Both the position numbers and the translations under genes were made by a program. From Gammaproteobacteria bacterium (GTDB lineage Bacteria > Pseudomonadota > Gammaproteobacteria > Steroidobacterales > Woeseiaceae): DNA of 9,945 bases. This document shows positions 5,300-9,945 of this stretch, piece after piece; position 1 is the stretch's first letter, and each line of letters starts with the position of its first letter. The notes beneath the pieces are model-generated. The model did not search any database. It was not told the origin of the DNA and was given only the letters and a program-made list of their open reading frames with translations. The DNA lies in contig JAOUNK010000096.1 of the NCBI GenBank assembly GCA_029881015.1, forward strand, positions 1-9,945, written 5' to 3'.

Positions 5300-6574
5300 G
5301 TGAGGATCGCAATTATCGGCACCGGCATCGCGGGCAATGTCGCCGCCTACAGGCTACGGCAGCGGCACGACATTACAGTGTTCGAATCCGGGTCCCACGT
5401 CGGCGGTCATACCAACACCGTGGACGTCGAGGAAAACGGCTCACAGTACGCCGTCGATACCGGCTTCATCGTTTTCAACGACAGGACCTACCCGAACTTC
5501 ATCGCACTGCTGGACGAGATCGGCCAGGAGTCGCAGCCCAGTGTGATGAGCTTCAGCGTCCAGGCCGAGAATAATGGCCTCGAGTACGCGGGTTCGTCCC
5601 TGAACATGCTGTTCGCGCAACGCAGGAACATTCTCCGGCCGCCGTTTTATCGCATGATCAGGGATATTCTGCGCTTCAACCATGCCGCGTCATCGCGGCT
5701 TAACGAGCTGGATGAGTCCCAAACGGTGGGCGCGTACCTGCAGAAGAACGCCTACAGCAACGCGTTTATCGATCAGTATCTCGTGCCTATGGCGGCCGCA
5801 ATCTGGTCCGCGGAGCCTGTTGCCGTGCTCGACATGCCGATCGGATTCCTGGTGCGCTTCTTCTCCAATCACGGCCTGCTGCAGACCAGCAACCGGCCGA
5901 CGTGGCGTGTGATCAAGGGTGGTTCACGTGAGTACGTCAGGAAGCTGGTCGCCGGTCATCGCGACCGCATACGCCTTGACAGTCCGGTGCAGTCCTTGCG
6001 CCGGCACAGTGACGGTGTGGAGGTGTGTTCGGCGGCCGGTGGCAGGGAAAACTTCGACTACGTTTTCGTGGCCTGCCACAGCGACCAGGCCCTGTCGCTG
6101 CTCGCGGATGCAACGGCTGCAGAGCGCGAGGTCCTCGGCGCGATTCGTTACCAGTCGAACGAGGCTATCCTGCATACCGACGCAAGCCTGATGCCCAGGC
6201 GTCGCCGCGCCTGGGCAGCATGGAACTACCACATTCCGGCCGATCGGCAACGCCATGTTGCCGTCACCTACAACATGAACATCCTGCAGGGTCTCGCGAC
6301 GAGCAAGCAGTACCTTGTAACCCTGAATGACGATCGGCACATCGAGCCGCAGAATATCCTGCGCCGCATTCAGTACGACCACCCGATCTACTCGCGCGAG
6401 TCCGTGGTGGCACAGGGGCGCCAGGCCGAGATCAACTGTGACAGGACGTTTTACTGTGGGGCGTACTGGCGCAACGGCTTTCACGAAGATGGGGTTGTGA
6501 GTGCACTCAATGCGCTGGAGCACTTCGAAGCGAGGCTTGCAGATGAACAGCTGCATCTACGAAGGGCAAGTTAG
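5300..6574 (+). CDS. FAD-dependent oxidoreductase (amine-oxidase fold), UfaD-like candidate
   Basis: A 424-residue flavoprotein with an N-terminal Rossmann motif GTGIAG (7-12), an acidic residue at the end of strand 2 (E29) and GGHTNT (35-40), the hallmark of the 'NAD/FAD-binding, amine oxidase' group that accompanies DUF1365 and CFA-like genes. AVDTGFIVFNDRTYPNF and the C-terminal FAD-closing segment CGAYWRNGFHEDGVVSAL are also present. The fold is shared with phytoene desaturases and monoamine oxidases, so oxidation or desaturation of an acyl chain fits. The Rhodobacter fatty-acid desaturase UfaD is, as I recall, of this kind, but the assignment is not proven here. The GTG at 5300 is chosen because the Rossmann fold begins two codons later; the open frame continues upstream only as a shadow of the lipocalin gene. 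The Shine-Dalgarno is poor (GGTGAT), so coupling to the lipocalin gene 4 nt upstream is likely. Its last 32 bases overlap the next gene. Confidence 0.9.
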   Translation: MRIAIIGTGIAGNVAAYRLRQRHDITVFESGSHVGGHTNTVDVEENGSQYAVDTGFIVFNDRTYPNFIALLDEIGQESQPSVMSFSVQAENNGLEYAGSSLNMLFAQRRNILRPPFYRMIRDILRFNHAASSRLNELDESQTVGAYLQKNAYSNAFIDQYLVPMAAAIWSAEPVAVLDMPIGFLVRFFSNHGLLQTSNRPTWRVIKGGSREYVRKLVAGHRDRIRLDSPVQSLRRHSDGVEVCSAAGGRENFDYVFVACHSDQALSLLADATAAEREVLGAIRYQSNEAILHTDASLMPRRRRAWAAWNYHIPADRQRHVAVTYNMNILQGLATSKQYLVTLNDDRHIEPQNILRRIQYDHPIYSRESVVAQGRQAEINCDRTFYCGAYWRNGFHEDGVVSALNALEHFEARLADEQLHLRRAS

Positions 6575-7313
6575 GCACAGCCGCAAAAAGCCCGCGGTAC
6601 ATACGTTCAACTATCGCCTGTTCATGATGTACCTGGATCTCGACGAACTGCCGACGCTGTTCAGAAAACGCTGGTTCTGGTCTTCGTCGCGACGAGCGCT
6701 TGCGCGTTTCCGGCGATCGGACCATCTGGGGCCGGAAGAGCAGCCGCTTGCCGAATCGGTTCGACTGCTTGTGCAAGACGAAACCGGCCGCCGGCCGGAG
6801 GGTCCCATCCGCCTGCTCACGAACCTGTCGTACTACGGCTATTGCTTCAACCCGGTGAGTTTCTACTACTGTTTTGCGGCGGACGGCAAGACTGTCGAGT
6901 TCATCGTCGCGGAAGTCAGCAATACACCCTGGGGCGAACGCGATACCTACGTACTGGACTGCAAGAAACACGGCGAGCCGCGCTCGTCCTGGCATTTCCG
7001 GCCCGCGAAGAAAATGCATGTTTCTCCCTTCATGTCGATGGAGACCGAGTACAACTGGGTCCTCTCGACGCCCGCGGACAAGCTCGCTGTGTTCATGGCG
7101 AACTCGGCCGACGGCAAGCGTTTCTTCGACGCAACGCTCAACTTGTCCCGAAAAGAGATATCCGGAGCGTCGCTGGCCGGCGTCCTGCTCCGCTTTCCGC
7201 TAATGACCGCCAAGGTGATCTTCGCCATCTACTGGGAGGCGCTGCGTCTGTGGCTGAAGCGTTGTCCCGTTTACCAGCATCCAGAGAAAGAAACAGAGGT
7301 AGTTGTTCGATGA
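6543..7313 (+). CDS. DUF1365 family protein, UfaO-like candidate
   Basis: A 256-residue protein with the DUF1365 layout: an opening YEGQVRHSR (6-14) with the conserved His12, FNYRLFMMYLDLDEL (22-36), a central YGYCFNPVSFYYCF (98-111), EVSNTPWGERDTY (124-136) and HVSPFM (159-164). No known cofactor fold is visible. In furan-fatty-acid producers, a protein associated with this family is linked to O2-dependent furan-ring formation (UfaO); I give that role from memory and as inference. The ATG at 6543 is preceded by GAGG (6532-6535, 7 nt spacing) and matches the family start; it lies 32 bp inside the FAD oxidoreductase gene. The 3' end shares an ATGA overlap with the CFA-family gene. A hydrophobic patch near the C-terminus (about 212-236) suggests membrane association. 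Confidence 0.92.
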   Translation: MNSCIYEGQVRHSRKKPAVHTFNYRLFMMYLDLDELPTLFRKRWFWSSSRRALARFRRSDHLGPEEQPLAESVRLLVQDETGRRPEGPIRLLTNLSYYGYCFNPVSFYYCFAADGKTVEFIVAEVSNTPWGERDTYVLDCKKHGEPRSSWHFRPAKKMHVSPFMSMETEYNWVLSTPADKLAVFMANSADGKRFFDATLNLSRKEISGASLAGVLLRFPLMTAKVIFAIYWEALRLWLKRCPVYQHPEKETEVVVR

Positions 7314-8587
7314 ACTCCAGAGCGATTTCAATCGGCGCGCGCGATGGCGCCACTGAGACCACGAAGCCTTCAATGCTCGACAGGGTGGCGCGCCGCCTGG
7401 TGTTGTCTCGCCTGGAGGGTCTCGAGAATGGACGGATCGTCATCACGGAGCAGGATGAACAATGGTCCTTCGGGCAGTTGACCGAGGATTTTCCCCTGGG
7501 CGTTCACCTGCACGTAAGAAACCCGACGTTCTACAGCGATATTGCGTTTGGAGGTTCGATCGGTGCCGGTGAGGCCTACATCAACGGCTATTGGTCCAGC
7601 AGCGAGCTGGGCGAACTGTTGCGGATCCTGATCCGCAACCGGGACGTTCTCGAAAAGATGGACTCCGGCCTGGCACTGCTGGGCCGGCCGCTGCAGAAGC
7701 TGCTGCACGCGCTGAACCGCAACACTCGCAAGGGCAGCCGCAAGAACATTGCTGCGCACTACGACCTCGGCAATGACTTCTACTCGCTCTGGCTGGATCC
7801 GAAGATGATGTACTCCAGCGCTTTTTTCGAAACCCGGGAGACGCCGCTCGAGGACGCGGCGGTCGAGAAGCTGGACCGTATCTGCAGGAAGCTCGAGCTC
7901 TCGGCCGGGGACTCAGTCATGGAAATCGGTACCGGGTGGGGCGGATTCGCCATCCACGCGGCGACGCACTACGGCTGCCACGTGACGACGACCACCATCT
8001 CGCGGCAGCAACACGACTACGCGCAGAAGGCAATTGCCGAGGCGGGTCTCGAAGACCGGATCACGCTGCTGTTCAAGGACTACCGCGATCTGGAGGGGCG
8101 TTTCGACAAGCTGGTTTCCATCGAAATGATCGAGGCGGTCGGGCACGAGTACCATGATGCGTTCTTCAGGAAGTGCCGCGATCTCCTCAAACCCGACGGG
8201 CAGATGCTGCTGCAGGCGATCACGATCGCCGACCAGCGCTACGATGAGTACAGGAAAGGCGTCGACTTCATCAAGCGCTACATCTTTCCCGGCGGGTGCC
8301 TGACGTCGGTGACGGACATGTCGCGAACGATGACAGCGCACACGGATATGCGGGTCATTCACCTCGAAGATATTGGCCCCCACTACGCGACCACGCTGCG
8401 CCACTGGCACGACCGTTTCTTCGCTCGCCTCGACGAAGTCCGGGAGCTCGGCTACTCCGATGCATTCCTGCGCCTGTGGCAGTTCTACCTGGTCTACTGC
8501 GAGAGCGCGTTCATCGAGCGGGTTATCGGCGACGTGCAAATGCTCATCATGCGACCAGGCGCCCGTCGGGAGCATGTTCGATACTGA
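7310..8587 (+). CDS. Cyclopropane-fatty-acyl-phospholipid synthase family methyltransferase, UfaM-like candidate
   Basis: SAM-dependent transfer of a methyl group to the double bond of a phospholipid acyl chain. The 425-residue protein has the N-terminal CFA lipid-binding domain (about 35-140), AHYDLGNDFYSLWLD (149-163), motif I MEIGTGWGG (204-212), IEMIEAVG (271-278), FIKRYIFPGGC (320-330), IGPHYATTL (355-363) and a C-terminal CESAF with Cys397. Compared by eye with E. coli Cfa, the bicarbonate-site residues Glu239 and Tyr317 are kept (E275, Y359), but Cys139 and His266 are replaced by Ser170 and Gln302. This pattern matches the plant-type/UfaM-like branch, which may stop at a methylene- or methyl-alkene rather than close a cyclopropane ring. 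The start ATG overlaps the previous stop (ATGA). It is the last gene of the operon. Family secure, exact product inferred. Confidence 0.93.
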   Translation: MNSRAISIGARDGATETTKPSMLDRVARRLVLSRLEGLENGRIVITEQDEQWSFGQLTEDFPLGVHLHVRNPTFYSDIAFGGSIGAGEAYINGYWSSSELGELLRILIRNRDVLEKMDSGLALLGRPLQKLLHALNRNTRKGSRKNIAAHYDLGNDFYSLWLDPKMMYSSAFFETRETPLEDAAVEKLDRICRKLELSAGDSVMEIGTGWGGFAIHAATHYGCHVTTTTISRQQHDYAQKAIAEAGLEDRITLLFKDYRDLEGRFDKLVSIEMIEAVGHEYHDAFFRKCRDLLKPDGQMLLQAITIADQRYDEYRKGVDFIKRYIFPGGCLTSVTDMSRTMTAHTDMRVIHLEDIGPHYATTLRHWHDRFFARLDEVRELGYSDAFLRLWQFYLVYCESAFIERVIGDVQMLIMRPGARREHVRY

Positions 8588-8604
8588 GGCGTTGTCAAAA
8601 CTGC

Positions 8605-8621
8605 CCTCGAAATCGAGGTTT
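8605..8621 (+). terminator. Weak hairpin plus short T-run after the operon
   Basis: CCTCG (8605-8609) and CGAGG (8614-8618) form a 5-bp stem with a 4-nt AAAT loop, followed by only three T residues. It lies 18 nt after the stop of the CFA-family gene and could give partial termination. The stem is short and the T-run minimal, so read-through into the next gene is likely. I see no strong promoter in the remaining spacer to 8674. Confidence 0.3.
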
Positions 8622-8674
8622 GAAGAAGAGTACACTTAGGCTGGCGTTGTCCATGGGATCTCGCAATTCCGGCC

Positions 8675-9844
8675 ATGAACCTCAAACACTGTTTCAACAC
8701 CCGGCAATTTCGCTTGCTGGCGAAGAAGCGCCTGCCTGGACCCATTTTCCACTACATTGACGGTGCCGCCGACGACGAGGTCACGTATCGGCGCAACACC
8801 CAGGCGTTCGATGATTGTGACCTCGTGCCGAGCGTCCTTGCCGGCGTCGAAGAGATCGACATGTCGACGACGGTGATGGGCAAGAAGATCGAAATGCCGC
8901 TGTTCCTGTCGCCCACCGCATTGCAGCGCCTGTTCCATCATGACGGCGAATACGCTGTGGCCCGCGCGGCGGAACGGTTCGGCACCTGGTTCGGGATTTC
9001 GTCACTGGCGACCGTGGGAATAGAGGACATCGGTGCGCGCATCGGCACGCCCAAGATGTTTCAGCTCTACTACCACAAGGACAAGGGGCTGACGAACAAC
9101 ATGATCGAGCGCTGCAAGGAGGCCAACTTCGACGCTATTGCACTGACCGTGGATACCATTGTCGGCGGTAATCGCGAGAGAGATCTCGTTACGGGGTTCA
9201 CGTCGCCGCCGCGCTTGACCGCAAGAAGCATCTTCAGCTTTGCCGCGCACCCGCGCTGGACAATGAACTACCTGTTCAGGAACAAGTTCGAACTTTCGAA
9301 TCTCAAGGACTACGTCGACGAAGGTACGAATGTCAGCCTGTCCGTGTCGGAGTATTTCTCCACGATGCTCGACCAGTCGATGGACTGGGTCGCGGCAGAG
9401 AACGTGCGCAAGCAGTGGGGCAAGGAGTTCTGCCTCAAAGGCATCATGTCGGTCGAGGACGCGCGTCGTGCGGTCGACATCGGGGCCACGGCGATCATGG
9501 TGTCGAACCACGGCGGACGCCAGCTCGACGGGTCCCGGACCCCGTTCGATCAGCTGGCAGAGATAGTCGATGCGGTGGGCGACAAGGTAGACGTCATCTG
9601 CGACGGCGGCATCCAGCGTGGCACACACGTCCTCAAGGCGCTGTCCGTCGGCGCGAAAGCCTGTTCCGGCGGTCGGCTCTACCTGTATGCGCTCGCGGCA
9701 GCCGGGCAGGCCGGCGTCGAGAAGACCCTGTCCAATTTCAGGGCCGAGATCGAGCGCGGTATGAAGCTGATGGGCGCCCGGTCGGTAGCGGGCCTCGGGA
9801 GGCACAACCTTCGCTACCGGCACCCGCCGCAAAACGCCTCGTGA
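8675..9844 (+). CDS. FMN-dependent alpha-hydroxy-acid oxidase/dehydrogenase (LldD / glycolate oxidase family)
   Basis: Oxidises an L-2-hydroxy acid (lactate, glycolate, mandelate or similar) to the 2-oxo acid through FMN. The 389-residue TIM-barrel protein has all the active-site residues of the family, aligned by eye to spinach glycolate oxidase: Tyr27 (YIDGAADDE), Tyr132 (QLYYHKD), Asp160 (LTVD), Arg167, Lys255, catalytic His279 and Arg282 (SNHGGRQLDG, 277-286). DGGIQRGTHVLKAL and GGRLYLYALAAAG form the phosphate-binding end. It has no signal peptide or cytochrome domain, so it is cytoplasmic or membrane-peripheral. The length fits L-lactate dehydrogenases (~380-400). The substrate cannot be fixed, because FDQLAE and TGFTSPPRL differ from the commonest LldD forms. 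The ATG at 8675 has a poor Shine-Dalgarno. The gene ends in a GTGA overlap with an XdhC-like gene, so it belongs to a separate downstream unit. Confidence 0.93.
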   Translation: MNLKHCFNTRQFRLLAKKRLPGPIFHYIDGAADDEVTYRRNTQAFDDCDLVPSVLAGVEEIDMSTTVMGKKIEMPLFLSPTALQRLFHHDGEYAVARAAERFGTWFGISSLATVGIEDIGARIGTPKMFQLYYHKDKGLTNNMIERCKEANFDAIALTVDTIVGGNRERDLVTGFTSPPRLTARSIFSFAAHPRWTMNYLFRNKFELSNLKDYVDEGTNVSLSVSEYFSTMLDQSMDWVAAENVRKQWGKEFCLKGIMSVEDARRAVDIGATAIMVSNHGGRQLDGSRTPFDQLAEIVDAVGDKVDVICDGGIQRGTHVLKALSVGAKACSGGRLYLYALAAAGQAGVEKTLSNFRAEIERGMKLMGARSVAGLGRHNLRYRHPPQNAS

Positions 9845-9945
9845 GACTGTCGCAAGCACTGATCGAGTCGTTTGCCCGGTTCGTTGCCAATGACGAGGCC
9901 GTCGCGCTTGTCACGGTCCTGTCGACAGCGGGCTCGACCTACAGC
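9841..9945 (+). CDS. xdhC: XdhC/CoxI family protein, N-terminal fragment (3' end outside window)
   Basis: From the GTG at 9841 the frame is open to the window edge (35 codons). The translation has a helical opening (LSQALIESFARFVANDE) followed by ALVTVLSTAGSTYS. That strand-loop pattern, a hydrophobic strand followed by a GST/GSS-type turn, is how XdhC/CoxI proteins begin. Such proteins bind molybdenum cofactor and help insert or sulfurate it in xanthine- or CO-dehydrogenase-type enzymes. The start overlaps the TGA of the hydroxy-acid oxidase gene by 4 bp (GTGA), a coupled arrangement that supports a real gene. The call rests on only 35 residues, so a related Rossmann-type accessory protein is possible. 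Confidence 0.65.
   Translation, partial: MRLSQALIESFARFVANDEAVALVTVLSTAGSTYS

Noticed and set aside
6842..7309. N-terminal extension of the CFA-family frame
   Set aside because: It overlaps the DUF1365 gene in another frame, and the family N-terminus follows the ATG at 7310.
9002..9859. Antisense frame (285 codons) opposite the hydroxy-acid oxidase
   Set aside because: The + strand has every catalytic residue of its family; the antisense frame shows nothing recognisable.
1..9945. CRISPR arrays, insertion sequences, tRNA/rRNA genes, integrase or attachment sites
   Set aside because: No repeated spacer-like units, transposase motifs, terminal inverted repeats or tRNA-like cloverleafs were seen; coding content is uniform along the window.

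Overview
The window is a densely coded, GC-rich stretch (clearly above 55% G+C by eye) with GTG/TTG/ATG starts and gene ends that overlap by a few bases. It reads like a proteobacterial chromosome. The gene set and protein style suggest a free-living, probably marine or sediment gammaproteobacterium, but no rRNA or other taxonomic marker is present, so this is a weak inference.

Layout. (1) 1-254, + strand: the last ~83 codons of a sensor histidine kinase. (2) 212-1573, - strand: a complete class I DNA photolyase, converging on the kinase and overlapping its 3' end by 43 bp. (3) 1574-1719: a short divergent intergenic region with a plausible sigma70-type promoter for the rightward operon, a 7-bp inverted repeat around its -35 box and two TGTAA direct repeats one helical turn apart. 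(4) 1720-8587, + strand: eight genes so tightly packed (gaps of 1-4 nt or overlaps of 1-32 nt) that they almost certainly form one operon: a coclaurine-N-methyltransferase-like SAM methyltransferase, a DUF2878 membrane protein, a DUF1295 membrane reductase/methyltransferase-fold protein, a secreted DUF6134 protein, a lipocalin lipoprotein, an FAD-dependent amine-oxidase-fold oxidoreductase, a DUF1365 protein and a cyclopropane-fatty-acid-synthase-family methyltransferase. (5) 8588-8674: spacer with a weak hairpin. (6) 8675-9844: an FMN-dependent alpha-hydroxy-acid oxidase/dehydrogenase. (7) 9841-9945: the start of an XdhC/CoxI-family gene, cut by the window edge and coupled to the previous gene by a GTGA overlap.

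How the genes may work together. The FAD oxidoreductase - DUF1365 - CFA-like trio, in this order, resembles the Rhodobacter genes that methylate, desaturate and oxygenate phospholipid acyl chains to furan fatty acids (UfaM/UfaD/UfaO). In several proteobacteria such a trio sits with a photolyase and is induced by light or singlet oxygen (sigmaE-ChrR or LitR/CarH-type control). The best reading is a photo-oxidative-stress locus that pairs DNA repair with modification of membrane lipids. The operon here also carries a second methyltransferase, two integral membrane proteins and two exported proteins (one a lipocalin that could carry a lipid). This suggests a more elaborate lipid product, or its transport to the outer membrane, than the core trio explains. 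No sigma factor, anti-sigma factor or MerR/LitR regulator lies inside the window.
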